Of a DNA stretch of 64,000 nt, positions 1 through 8,038 are shown one piece after another (position 1 is the first letter of the stretch; each line of letters begins with the position of its first letter). Source of the stretch: Pseudomonas fluorescens (GTDB lineage Bacteria > Pseudomonadota > Gammaproteobacteria > Pseudomonadales > Pseudomonadaceae); contig NZ_CABVII010000006.1 in NCBI RefSeq assembly GCF_902497995.1, positions 124,001 to 188,000 of the forward strand. The letters are read 5' to 3'. The notes under the pieces are model-generated. The model worked only from the letters and a program-made list of their open reading frames with translations, searched no databases and was not told the DNA's origin. The position numbers and the translations under genes are program-made.

Positions 1-122
1 TAGTCGAACCAGTTGTAGACGCGCAACGTTCGCTCTTGCGCGTGAACGGCGCCACTGAGCACTGTGGCGCACAGCACTGTGGGGAAGAGCGCGGGTGCAA
101 TAAAGCGCTTGAGCCTGTTCAT
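1..122 (-). CDS. Periplasmic polyamine (putrescine/spermidine) ABC-binding protein, N-terminal fragment
   Basis: Only the first 40 or so codons lie in the window; the gene runs off the left edge. The start ATG at 122 follows GAGG by ten bases. The protein opens with a signal peptide (basic MNRLKR, hydrophobic core, VHA cleavage site near residue 29). The mature part then begins QERTLRVYNWFDY, which resembles the opening strand of PotF/PotD-type polyamine-binding proteins. It starts 12 bases after the stop of the acetylpolyamine amidohydrolase gene on the same strand, so the two are probably cotranscribed. As I recall, P. aeruginosa has the same pair (aphA and PA1410). The exact polyamine cannot be told from this fragment. 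Confidence 0.75.
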   Translation of the reverse strand, partial: MNRLKRFIAPALFPTVLCATVLSGAVHAQERTLRVYNWFD

Positions 123-134
123 TGTTCTAATTCC

Positions 135-1166
135 TCATTGAGCGCTTTCAAAACCTTCGAGAACGTTCACGGCATTGATGCCGATTTCTTCGACCGCGTA
201 ACCGCCTTCCATCACGAACAGCGTCGATTTACCCAGTTTGGCGATGCGCTCACCCATGGCCAGATAGTCCGGGCTGTCGAGCTTGAACTGGGAAATAGGA
301 TCGTCCTTGAACGTGTCAACGCCCAGGGATACAACGACGATGTCGGCACCATATTTTTCGATCTCTTTGCAGGCCTGTTCCAGCGCGGCGCTCCAGCTGT
401 CCCAATCGCTGCCCGCCGGCAAAGGGTAGTTGAAGTTGAAGCCCTCGCCCGCGCCTTCGCCCAGCTCGTCTTCATAACCGAGGAAGAAGGGAAACTCGGC
501 TTCCGGGTGGCCGTGGATCGATGTGAACAGCACGTCGCTGCGTTCGTAGAAAATCGATTGAGTGCCATTGCCGTGGTGGTAGTCGACGTCGAGGATCGCG
601 ACTTTTTTGTGACCCTGATCGAGGAACGCTTGAGCGGCGATGGCGGCGTTGTTGAGGTAGCAATAACCGCCCATCAAATCGCTGGCCGCGTGATGTCCCG
701 GTGGCCGGCAGAGGGCAAATGCGCTACGGGCGCCGTGCTGGATTTCTGCCTGTGCGGTCAACGCGACTTGCGCAGCGCTATACGCCGCTTGCCAAGTGCC
801 GGCAGTGATCGGAGCGCCGGCATCGAAGCTGTAGTAACCGAGCTGGCCGTGCAGGCTGGCGGGCATGATCGGGCGCAGAGTGCGCGCCGGCCAGGTGTAC
901 GGCAGCAGATCGCCGTCGGTATTGAACTCGGTCCAGCGCGCCCACGCACCTTTGAAGAAGTCCAGGTATTCGCGACTGTGGATGCGCGCGATCGGGTCGA
1001 GGCCGAAATCCTTCGGCGCTTCCACGGAACCGAGGTTCTGGTTTTGCACGCGTTGCAGCACATGGTCTGCACGGGAAGGCATCTCGAAGCAGGGCTTGAG
1101 CTGCCCGTCTATCAATTCACAACGGCCATGGTGCAGGTGGTGATCGTCCGAGTAGATCGTCAGCAT
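135..1166 (-). CDS. aphA: Acetylpolyamine amidohydrolase (histone deacetylase fold)
   Basis: Zn-dependent deacetylase of the class II HDAC-like family that removes acetyl groups from acetylputrescine or acetylcadaverine in the cytoplasm. I chose the ATG at 1166 (343 codons), preceded by GGAG, rather than the longer open frame to 1367. With this start the active-site residues fall where I recall them in the Mycoplana ramosa enzyme: the His pair 158-159 in RPPGHHA, Zn ligands D195 and H197 in DVDYHHGNGTQ, D284 in LGVDTF, and the catalytic Tyr 323 in MEGGY. All are present, so the enzyme should be active. It lies upstream of a polyamine-binding protein gene on the same strand, which fits uptake and use of acetylated polyamines. 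Confidence 0.92.
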   Translation of the reverse strand: MLTIYSDDHHLHHGRCELIDGQLKPCFEMPSRADHVLQRVQNQNLGSVEAPKDFGLDPIARIHSREYLDFFKGAWARWTEFNTDGDLLPYTWPARTLRPIMPASLHGQLGYYSFDAGAPITAGTWQAAYSAAQVALTAQAEIQHGARSAFALCRPPGHHAASDLMGGYCYLNNAAIAAQAFLDQGHKKVAILDVDYHHGNGTQSIFYERSDVLFTSIHGHPEAEFPFFLGYEDELGEGAGEGFNFNYPLPAGSDWDSWSAALEQACKEIEKYGADIVVVSLGVDTFKDDPISQFKLDSPDYLAMGERIAKLGKSTLFVMEGGYAVEEIGINAVNVLEGFESAQ

Positions 1167-1334
1167 TTCTTGTTCTCCGCAGGCTGATTTGGTTGAACAC
1201 AGTCTTGCGGCGGACGCCAGTTCAGAGAACGTCAGGAAAGGCCAAAAGGGGATCGATATGGCCAAAATAGTTGACCGAAATTCGCCCCTTATAATTGGCA
1301 TAGGAATGCCACCGTGAGGCTTGGAATGCCGACC

Positions 1335-1437
1335 CTGTGGGAGCGGGCTTGCCCGCGATGGACTCAAGAGCGCCGCGTTTAATCAGTAAACACGCGTTAT
1401 CGTTTGCGATCATCGCGAGCAAGCTCGCTCCCACAAG
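1335..1437. repeat. REP pair (inverted GTGGGAGCGGGCTTG-type units)
   Basis: Two REP-type units in opposite orientation, one at each end, separated by about 50 bases. They lie between the 5' end of aphA and the 3' end of the AraC gene. Confidence 0.85.
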
Positions 1438-2436
1438 TTATCGATGTGGCCTGAACTGGCTCGGCGCCACGCCGCTCCAGCGCACAAACGCATGACGGAA
1501 GCTCGCGGTCTCGCTGAAGCCCAGCGCCTCGGCAATCTGATAGATCGGCATCTGGTCTTCACAGAGCATGAGTTTGGCCTGTTCGAAGCGCAATTCGTCG
1601 AGCAATTCCTGATAGCTGCAGCCAAGATCCTTCAGATGCCGACGCAACGTGCGCGCCGAACAATTCATCTGCTCGGCCAGCCCCTCCAGCCCCGGCGCCG
1701 CATTCAGTTGCGCACGAAGTAACTGCCGAATCCGTCCCAGCCAGGCCTGACGGCCGGTGAACTCGATGTTCTGTTTGCGGCAGCGTTCGGCCATGGCCTG
1801 ATGAGTGATGACATCGGCAAGCGGCAGGGGCTGGTCGAGCCAGCGTTTGTCGAAAGCGAAGGCATTGTCCCGGGCCTCGAAGTGCAGCGGACAGTTGAAG
1901 TGTTCGGCGTAGGTGGCTTCATAGTCGGGCGCGGCATGTTCGAAGCGGGCAGCCAGCAATGGCAGCGGATGGCCGAGCAGGTCGTCGCAGATGATTTTCA
2001 ACGACACCAGGCAGAACTCGGCGTTGAATACGGCCAGCGCCGGATTCTCGCGGTAGTCGGCGGCCACGAACCAGATACGCTCGCCGTCGCCCACAAGGCT
2101 CAGCTCGAAAAGTGTTCCCAATAGCGCCGGATAACGCATCGCCAGACTTAATGCGTCACCGAAGGTGGCACTGGTGAGCAGGGCATAGCCGAGCATGCCG
2201 TAGGAGGAAACGTGCATCCGCCGGCCCAGTTCCAGGCCGATATCACGCTTGAGCGCGACGGCGTTGGCGCAGACCTGCATCTCCTGGTTGGTTGTGATGC
2301 GCGTGTCTGCCCGGTTCAGATCCGCCGCGCTGATGCCGCTTCCCGCGAGCAGTGTTTCGCTGGACAGGCCTTCGGCCTTAAAGGCGTTGAGCACCAGGGA
2401 GACAGCGTTGAGGGTGGTGAGGTGGGAGTGAAGCAT
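1438..2436 (-). CDS. AraC-family transcriptional regulator
   Basis: 332-residue regulator. The N-terminal two thirds resembles the 'arabinose-binding' effector domain of the OruR/ArgR-like AraC subfamily. The C-terminal 90 or so residues carry two helix-turn-helix motifs, including the typical IAEALGFSETASFRHAFVRW followed by GVAPSQFR. I chose the ATG at 2436, with GGAAG six bases upstream, rather than the in-frame ATG at 2496. It lies on the same strand as aphA but upstream of it, with a REP pair between them. Control of the polyamine genes is possible but unproven. The effector is unknown. Confidence 0.85.
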   Translation of the reverse strand: MLHSHLTTLNAVSLVLNAFKAEGLSSETLLAGSGISAADLNRADTRITTNQEMQVCANAVALKRDIGLELGRRMHVSSYGMLGYALLTSATFGDALSLAMRYPALLGTLFELSLVGDGERIWFVAADYRENPALAVFNAEFCLVSLKIICDDLLGHPLPLLAARFEHAAPDYEATYAEHFNCPLHFEARDNAFAFDKRWLDQPLPLADVITHQAMAERCRKQNIEFTGRQAWLGRIRQLLRAQLNAAPGLEGLAEQMNCSARTLRRHLKDLGCSYQELLDELRFEQAKLMLCEDQMPIYQIAEALGFSETASFRHAFVRWSGVAPSQFRPHR

Positions 2437-2498
2437 GGCGGCTTCCAGCCTTGGGAGGGCTGGAACGCAGCAATTTGTATGCCCAATGACGAACAACT

Positions 2499-2613
2499 GT
2501 AGGAGCTGGCTTGTCGGATCGCTGCACCGCAGCGATGGTCGTCAACGATAACGCTGTGAACCTGACACTCCGCGGCGTTCTCAGGTTTTTCGCGAGCAAG
2601 CTCGCTCCTACAG
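2499..2613. repeat. REP pair (TGTAGGAGC-type units)
   Basis: Inverted REP-like units around a roughly 60-base centre. The left copy is diverged (GGAGCTGGCTTGTCGGATCG). It fills most of the gap between the AraC gene and asparaginase. Confidence 0.75.
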
Positions 2614-2627
2614 GGTTTTGTGGTGGG

Positions 2628-3632
2628 TCAGGACAGTTCGCCGCAGAGGTCGAGTTCGACCAGGCGCCGTACTTCAGCGGTGTCGAGTCCGGCACCCAGC
2701 AATCCGTGCAATTTGCCGAACGCGGCTTCACGGGTCATGCCGCCGCCCGAAAGCACACCGGCGCCACGCAAGCGGCTACCCGCCTCGTAAACGTCCAGCT
2801 CAACGCCACCTTCATGGCACTGCGTAACTGCAACCACCACCACACTGTTGTCTTGTGCTCGCAAAAGGGCGGCGAGAAACTCCGGATTGTCGCTCGGCCC
2901 CGTGCCGCTGCCGTAACACTCCAGCACCAGGCCTTGAATGCCGCTGTTCAGCACGCCATCCAGTTGCTCGGCACCGATACCGGGAACCAACGGCAGCACG
3001 CCGACTTTTGCCAGTTGCCTGTTCTGACGGTAATTCAGTTCCGTTGGCAGCGAAGTGACCTTCACACCGCCACCCTGACGCTCAAGTCGCTTGAAGGGAT
3101 GACGCCCGAAACTGCGAACCTTCGCGCAACGGGTCGGGTCCAGTAGTTCGCCGTGAAAGTACAGATGAACACCCGGTGCCAAACCGTGGCCCAAAGCAAT
3201 CAGTGCCCCGCTGAGGTTTTCCCAGGCATCGCTGTCGGTCACACCGGCTGGCAGCATCGAGCCGGTGAACACTACGCGGGCATGCAGCCCGAGCAACTGA
3301 AAACTCATGGCCGCAGCGCTGTAAGCCAAAGTGTCGGTGCCATGCAGGATCAGCACGCTGTCGCAGCCTTGTACATCAACCGCGTCGACCACCGCTTCAC
3401 GCAGTTGCTGCCAGTACGCCGGGCTCATGTTGGCGCTGTCGATCAGCGGTGACATCTCGCGAAAGCGCCATTGCGGCACCACCAGCTCAGGCTGGCTGGC
3501 CAGGTACTCGCGCATCCGCGCTTCGAAACCGGATGCCGGGGCCAGGCCGTGGGCACTGGCTTGCATACCAATGGTGCCGCCGGTGTAAAGCACCATGACG
3601 TGCTGGGCTGCGGGATAAGTCGAGGAATTCAT
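2628..3632 (-). CDS. ansA: Type I (cytoplasmic) L-asparaginase
   Basis: Hydrolyses L-asparagine to aspartate and ammonia. The 334-residue protein has no signal peptide, which points to the AnsA-type cytoplasmic enzyme rather than the periplasmic type II. Both nucleophile motifs are visible: TGGTIGM near residue 18 (first Thr) and HGTDTLAYSAAAM near residue 99 (second Thr-Asp). VLECYGSGTGP is typical of the family. The ATG at 3632 has GGAG upstream. The next gene upstream on the same strand is aspartase, so Asn to Asp to fumarate is encoded side by side, although a terminator and a REP pair separate them. Confidence 0.88.
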   Translation of the reverse strand: MNSSTYPAAQHVMVLYTGGTIGMQASAHGLAPASGFEARMREYLASQPELVVPQWRFREMSPLIDSANMSPAYWQQLREAVVDAVDVQGCDSVLILHGTDTLAYSAAAMSFQLLGLHARVVFTGSMLPAGVTDSDAWENLSGALIALGHGLAPGVHLYFHGELLDPTRCAKVRSFGRHPFKRLERQGGGVKVTSLPTELNYRQNRQLAKVGVLPLVPGIGAEQLDGVLNSGIQGLVLECYGSGTGPSDNPEFLAALLRAQDNSVVVVAVTQCHEGGVELDVYEAGSRLRGAGVLSGGGMTREAAFGKLHGLLGAGLDTAEVRRLVELDLCGELS

Positions 3633-3761
3633 GAGGGTTCTCCGAGAGCGATGACAGCATACGGTCGAGCATGACGCTGACTGCACGGAGTGTCACGTTG
3701 GGCGTGGGCGGTTTTTTACCATGCGAAATCCGAACTCGTTGTCGGAGGTGACCTTGAGGGC

Positions 3762-3853
3762 CTCTTCGCTGGCAAGCCAGCGCCTACAAAGGTGGGGTGG
3801 CGCAAGATTTTTGACGGTCCAGCCAACCATAGGAGCTGGCTTGCCAGCGAAGA
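3762..3853. repeat. REP pair between ansA and aspA
   Basis: TTCGCTGGCAAGCCAGCGCC and its reverse-complement counterpart TAGGAGCTGGCTTGCCAGCG lie at the two ends of this stretch. The rest of the 358-base gap holds the aspA terminator and nothing else recognisable. Confidence 0.75.
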
Positions 3854-3882
3854 CGCCAGCAAAAGCACCGCAAAATTCGCGT

Positions 3883-3920
3883 AAAAAAAAAGGGCCTGGG
3901 GAATAAATCCCCAAGCCCTC
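3883..3920 (-). terminator. Rho-independent terminator of aspA
   Basis: Read on the minus strand: a G+C-rich stem (GAGGGCTTGGGG pairing with CCCCAGGCCC, one mismatch) followed by a run of nine T. It lies 70 bases after the aspA stop codon. Confidence 0.85.
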
Positions 3921-3990
3921 AAAAGGTGAGAGGTGTCTAGTCCCTCGACCTGGTGAGCGTGGCCCCTGATTAAAGGAGCCGGGCGTTTGG

Positions 3991-5415
3991 TCAGGCCTTC
4001 AGAGGCACCAGACGCGGAGCAATCATGTTTTCCGGACGCAGGATGTCGGCGAGCATTTCGTCGTCGAGCAAGCCTTCTTCGCGCACCAGTTCCAGCACGC
4101 CGCGGCCGCTTTCGAGGGCGATACGGGCGATGCGGGTGGCGTTTTCATAGCCGATGTACGGGTTCAGCGCGGTGACCAGGCCGATCGAGTGCTCGACCAG
4201 TTCGCGGCAGCGCTCTTCGTTGGCGGTGATGCCGACGATGCAGTGCTCGCGCAGCATGTCCATGGCGCGTTGCAGCAGGCGGATCGAGTCGAAGATCTTG
4301 AAGGCGATCAGCGGCTCCATCACGTTCAGTTGCAGCTGGCCGCCTTCGGCCGCGATGGTCAGGGCCAGGTCGTTGCCGATGATCTGGAACGCCACCTGGT
4401 TGACGGCTTCCGGGATAACCGGGTTGACCTTGCCTGGCATGATCGAGCTGCCTGGCTGACGCGCCGGCAGGTTGATCTCATTGATGCCGGTGCGTGGGCC
4501 GCTGGACAGCAGGCGCAGGTCGTTGCAGATCTTCGACAGCTTGACCGCGGTGCGCTTGAGCATGCCGGAGAACAGCACGAAGGCGCCCATGTCGGAGGTG
4601 GCTTCGATCAGGTCGGCGGCCGGAACCAGCGGTTGACCGCTGATCAGCGCCAGACGCTGAACGGCCAGGTGCTGGTAACGCGGGTCGGCGTTGATGCCGG
4701 TACCGATCGCCGTGCCGCCCAGGTTCACTTCGGTCAGCAGTTCAGGTGCCAGTGTTTTCAGGCGTGCCAGGTCTTCGCCCAATGTGGTGGCGAAGGCACG
4801 GAATTCTTGACCCAGGGTCATCGGCACGGCGTCTTGCAGCTGGGTGCGGCCCATCTTCAATACGTGGCTGAATTCCTGACCCTTGGCGGCGAACGCCTGG
4901 ATCAGGCTGTCGAGGCTGGCCAGCAGCGCGTCGTGACCCAGCAGCAGACCCAGGCGGATCGCGGTCGGGTAGGCGTCGTTGGTCGACTGCGCCATGTTCA
5001 CGTCGTTGTTCGGGTGCAGGTACTGGTATTCGCCCTTCTGGTGACCCATGGCCTCCAGCGCGATGTTGGCGATGACTTCGTTGGCATTCATGTTGGTCGA
5101 AGTGCCAGCGCCGCCTTGAATCATGTCCACCACGAACTCTTCGTGGAAGTCGCCGCGGATCAAACGGGCACAGGCTTCGCTGATGGCGGCGTGCTTGGCT
5201 TCGCTCAGATGACCCAGCTCGCGGTTGGCGTCAGCGGCAGCCTGTTTGACCATTGCCAGGCCGACAACCAGCTTCGGGTAATGCGAAATCGGAACGCCGG
5301 AGAGACGGAAGTTATTCACCGCTCGCAGGGTCTGGATGCCGTAATACGCTTGAGCAGGTACTTCGAGTACGCCAAGCAGGTCTTTTTCGGTGCGGAAAGA
5401 TGCAGCGGAGGACAT
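3991..5415 (-). CDS. aspA: Aspartate ammonia-lyase (aspartase)
   Basis: Reversible deamination of L-aspartate to fumarate and ammonia, in the cytoplasm. The 474-residue protein has the fumarase/aspartase signature GSSIMPGKVNP at residues 322-332, which carries the catalytic loop serine, and the conserved stretches GGAGTSTNMN (101-110) and STNDAYPTA. I chose the ATG at 5415 because MSSAASFRTEKDLLG matches the usual family N-terminus; in-frame starts at 5427 and 5463 are possible. Fumarase II shares the fold, but the AGTSTNMNANEVIAN region is aspartase-like. A HypT-like LysR regulator is transcribed divergently from the 180-base gap. Confidence 0.92.
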   Translation of the reverse strand: MSSAASFRTEKDLLGVLEVPAQAYYGIQTLRAVNNFRLSGVPISHYPKLVVGLAMVKQAAADANRELGHLSEAKHAAISEACARLIRGDFHEEFVVDMIQGGAGTSTNMNANEVIANIALEAMGHQKGEYQYLHPNNDVNMAQSTNDAYPTAIRLGLLLGHDALLASLDSLIQAFAAKGQEFSHVLKMGRTQLQDAVPMTLGQEFRAFATTLGEDLARLKTLAPELLTEVNLGGTAIGTGINADPRYQHLAVQRLALISGQPLVPAADLIEATSDMGAFVLFSGMLKRTAVKLSKICNDLRLLSSGPRTGINEINLPARQPGSSIMPGKVNPVIPEAVNQVAFQIIGNDLALTIAAEGGQLQLNVMEPLIAFKIFDSIRLLQRAMDMLREHCIVGITANEERCRELVEHSIGLVTALNPYIGYENATRIARIALESGRGVLELVREEGLLDDEMLADILRPENMIAPRLVPLKA

Positions 5416-5595
5416 GATAGAAATCATCTCGATAAGGACCCGGTCTGTGCCGGAACACTGCAAATGCTAGGCTTGTGAACAATTTTGGGCCAATGCTGTT
5501 AAACACTGGCCTATGCATATTCGGCATAATGCCGGTGTGACGCCGCGTGTGCGGCGAGCGTGTGACCTATTTTGGTGCGTGTCCGGGAGGATGTG

Positions 5596-6507
5596 ATGAA
5601 TCTGGAAAGTAAATGGCTCGAGGACTTCAGTGCCTTGGCCGCCACCCGCAGCTTCTCCCAGGCAGCCGAACGCCGCTTCGTGACCCAGCCGGCCTTCAGT
5701 CGGCGAATTCGCAGCCTTGAAGCCGCGTTGGGACTGACGTTGGTCAACCGCTCGCGCACGCCGGTCGAGCTGACGGCGGCGGGGCAATTATTTCTGGTGA
5801 CCGCGCGGACCGTGGTCGAACAGCTCGGCGAAGTGCTGCGCCATCTCCATCACCTGGAAGGCGGGCAGGGCGAGGTAATGCAGGTTGCTGCCGCTCACTC
5901 GTTGGCGCTGGGATTTTTCCCGCGGTGGATTGCGCAGCTGCGCAACGAGGGCTTGAACATTGCCACGCGGCTGGTGGCGACCAACGTGGGTGACGCGGTG
6001 CACGCCCTGCGTGAAGGAGGATGTGACCTGATGTTGGCGTTCTATGACCCGGACGCTGCAATGCAGATGGATCCGGAAATTTTCCCGTCGCTGCATCTGG
6101 GTAATACCGAAATGTTGCCGGTTTGCGCGGCCGATGCCGAGGGTAAACCGCTGTTTGATCTGGAAGGCGAGGGCAGTGTGCCGCTGCTCGCCTACAGCGC
6201 CGGTGCATTTCTGGGGCGTTCGGTGAACTTGCTGCTGCGTCAGCGCGCGCTGCGCTTTACCACCATCTACGAGACCGCCATGGCCGATAGCCTGAAAAGC
6301 ATGGCGCTGGAGGGGCTGGGCATCGCCTGGGTGCCGCAGCTCAGCGTGCGCGCCGAACTGGCGCGCGGTGAGCTGGTGGTCTGCGGCGGCCCGCAATGGC
6401 ATGTGCCGCTGGAGATTCGCCTGTATCGCTGCGCGCTGGTGCGCAAGGCGAATGTGCGGTTGTTGTGGCGCAAACTGGAGGGCGGGGCGGCGAGTCCGGC
6501 TTCGTGA
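5596..6507 (+). CDS. LysR-family regulator, HypT/YjiE-like
   Basis: 303-residue LysR regulator with an N-terminal winged helix (SFSQAAERRFVTQPAFSRRI, residues 19-38) and a substrate-binding-like C-terminal domain. The N-terminus (NLESKWLEDF) and the VAAAHSLALGFFP segment near residue 98 resemble what I recall of E. coli HypT (YjiE), a hypochlorite-responsive regulator activated by methionine oxidation. A methionine at residue 229 sits where I would align the sensor Met206 of HypT. The ATG at 5596 follows GGGAGG. It diverges from aspA, which it may control; the signal is not known here. Confidence 0.8.
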   Translation: MNLESKWLEDFSALAATRSFSQAAERRFVTQPAFSRRIRSLEAALGLTLVNRSRTPVELTAAGQLFLVTARTVVEQLGEVLRHLHHLEGGQGEVMQVAAAHSLALGFFPRWIAQLRNEGLNIATRLVATNVGDAVHALREGGCDLMLAFYDPDAAMQMDPEIFPSLHLGNTEMLPVCAADAEGKPLFDLEGEGSVPLLAYSAGAFLGRSVNLLLRQRALRFTTIYETAMADSLKSMALEGLGIAWVPQLSVRAELARGELVVCGGPQWHVPLEIRLYRCALVRKANVRLLWRKLEGGAASPAS

Positions 6508-6544
6508 GGCTGTTTTCGGTTAATTTCGCAAAGCAGCCCTGAAC

Positions 6545-7135
6545 TTATGGAAACTGTTTGAGATAGTCGCGAATGTGTTGCCTGTTCTTGTCGCTGAAGC
6601 GGTAAACGTTTCCACGCGCATGAGAAAGCTCATCCGCGAGCATGATTGTGTCGCGCCACCAGCCGTCATAGATCACTTCACCGTCTTCGTGGGTCGCTCC
6701 AAGCATGTGACCTATTTCATGTGCCGGGGCGCGATAAGAGCTGATCGACGCAATTGCGCAATGGCCTTTTATTAAGGCTATGCCGCCTAACCCGCCGAGA
6801 AGTCCGCCTAACTTTTCATTGATGTTGTCTCGGGTCAGCAAGAGAATTTTGGTGAGTTTCGCTTCATCACGATCCCTGGATAAAATACCCGAATACCAGT
6901 CGTGGAGCAGGTCCCTCCAACCGACCAGCGCGGCGGAGCCATCCTCGTTCTTGTAGTTGTAGCCTGCCAGTTTCGGCGCTTCATCCTGGCGGTACATTAA
7001 AATCTTGACTTCACGCTCCGAAATGAATTCGAGTTCGGTTTTCAACCAGGCAAAATAATCGGTATATAACTTGTCTTTTTGATAGTCCTGAAGATCACTG
7101 TGAATAATGACCGGTAGGGTGATATGTTTTTTCAT
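6545..7135 (-). CDS. Small metzincin-like zinc metalloprotease, no signal peptide
   Basis: 196-residue protein carrying the extended metzincin zinc motif HExxHxxGxxH as HEIGHMLGATH: ligands H139, H143 and H149, catalytic E140. TIML (Met165) is a plausible Met-turn. Residues 96-130 (ILLLTRDNIN through a Gly-rich run) look like the reprolysin-like upper strand before the active-site helix. There is no signal peptide or membrane segment, so it is cytoplasmic unless it is secreted by another route. The gene is visibly A+T-richer than its neighbours, as is the 400-base gap upstream, which suggests acquisition. No inhibitor or secretion gene lies next to it. Its substrate is unknown. Confidence 0.7.
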   Translation of the reverse strand: MKKHITLPVIIHSDLQDYQKDKLYTDYFAWLKTELEFISEREVKILMYRQDEAPKLAGYNYKNEDGSAALVGWRDLLHDWYSGILSRDRDEAKLTKILLLTRDNINEKLGGLLGGLGGIALIKGHCAIASISSYRAPAHEIGHMLGATHEDGEVIYDGWWRDTIMLADELSHARGNVYRFSDKNRQHIRDYLKQFP

Positions 7136-7410
7136 GTGTGTTGAACTCCCTGTTCAATTAAAATTCCCTGTCGCTTAAAAGTTAAATGTTGTTCAGGCTC
7201 TTTGCCAGTTAGAAGTTGTTTTAAGTATTTTCGAAAGGGAAGAGAGCGGGATTAATGGTTATGAAAATAGCGAAATTTACCAAACTAAGAAATCCAACTC
7301 TTCCCGGCATATCGGCATGCCAAATGGCTGACTTTATAGTCAGGAAATGTGTGTTTTCCGACCGCATGACAGATGGTCACACCGGGGGCTGTTTATCTGC
7401 CTCATTGCGG

Positions 7411-7535
7411 TATACTGCGCGGCCTTCGGCCGGTTCGCCCGGCCCTAATTCGTACACTCAAGCCACGCCGGATCTCCCGCGTGGCTTGTTGTTTTTTGAC
7501 GCGCCTGCGGGCGCCCAGAGAGAAGAGGCACGACG
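7411..7535 (+). promoter_or_regulatory. purE promoter and structured leader
   Basis: A good -10 box (TATACT, 7411-7416) gives a start near 7423 and a leader of about 110 bases. The leader folds into a GGCC-TTCG-GGCC hairpin, then a terminator-like hairpin, then a small GCGCC/GGCGC hairpin before the purE ribosome site (AGAAGAGG). The -35 region is poor. The upstream part of the gap (7136-7400) is A+T-rich and holds no convincing gene. Confidence 0.55.
7460..7498 (+). terminator. Terminator-like hairpin in the purE leader
   Basis: AAGCCACGC (7460-7468) pairs perfectly with GCGTGGCTT (7479-7487) around a 10-base loop and is followed by a T-rich tract, GTTGTTTTTTG. It lies inside the leader, 38 bases before the purE start, so it could attenuate purE or end a short upstream transcript. 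Confidence 0.65.
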
Positions 7536-8027
7536 ATGAGCGCACTGGTTGGCGTGATCATGGGCTCCAAGTCCGATTGGTCCACCCTTAGCCACACCGC
7601 CGATATGCTGGAAAAGCTCGGCATTCCCTACGAGGTGAAAGTGGTCTCTGCCCACCGCACCCCGGACCTGCTGTTCCAGTACGCCGAAGAGGCCGAGGCG
7701 CGGGGCATCGAGGTGATTATCGCCGGTGCCGGTGGCGCGGCCCACTTGCCAGGCATGTGTGCGGCCAAGACCCACCTGCCGGTGCTGGGCGTGCCGGTGC
7801 AGTCGTCGATGCTGTCGGGCGTCGACTCGCTGCTGTCTATCGTGCAGATGCCAGCGGGCATTCCGGTCGCGACCCTGGCCATCGGCAAGGCCGGCGCGAT
7901 CAACGCTGCCCTGCTCTCGGCGAGCATCCTGGGCGCCAAGCACCCGCAGTTCCACGCGGTGCTGAAAAAATTCCGCGCTGAGCAGACAGACAGCGTCCTG
8001 GAAAATCCAGACCCACGCATCGCCTGA
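7536..8027 (+). CDS. purE: N5-carboxyaminoimidazole ribonucleotide mutase
   Basis: Class I PurE converts N5-CAIR to CAIR in purine biosynthesis, acting with PurK. The 163-residue protein shows the family's GSKSDW motif at residues 11-16, SAHRTP near residue 40, and [12 protein letters not shown] in the middle. Length is normal for the bacterial mutase. The ATG at 7536 is preceded by AGAAGAGG. purK follows with an 11-base gap, so the two form an operon. Confidence 0.96.
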   Translation: MSALVGVIMGSKSDWSTLSHTADMLEKLGIPYEVKVVSAHRTPDLLFQYAEEAEARGIEVIIAGAGGAAHLPGMCAAKTHLPVLGVPVQSSMLSGVDSLLSIVQMPAGIPVATLAIGKAGAINAALLSASILGAKHPQFHAVLKKFRAEQTDSVLENPDPRIA

Positions 8028-8038
8028 GGTTGTTGACG

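Noticed and set aside
36..1187. Long plus-strand open frame opposite aphA
   Set aside because: It is the antisense of aphA. Its translation has no family-like features, and the minus-strand protein has all HDAC-like active-site residues.
7255..7539. Short open frame upstream of and overlapping purE
   Set aside because: It lies across the leader hairpins, has no good ribosome site and no family-like sequence.
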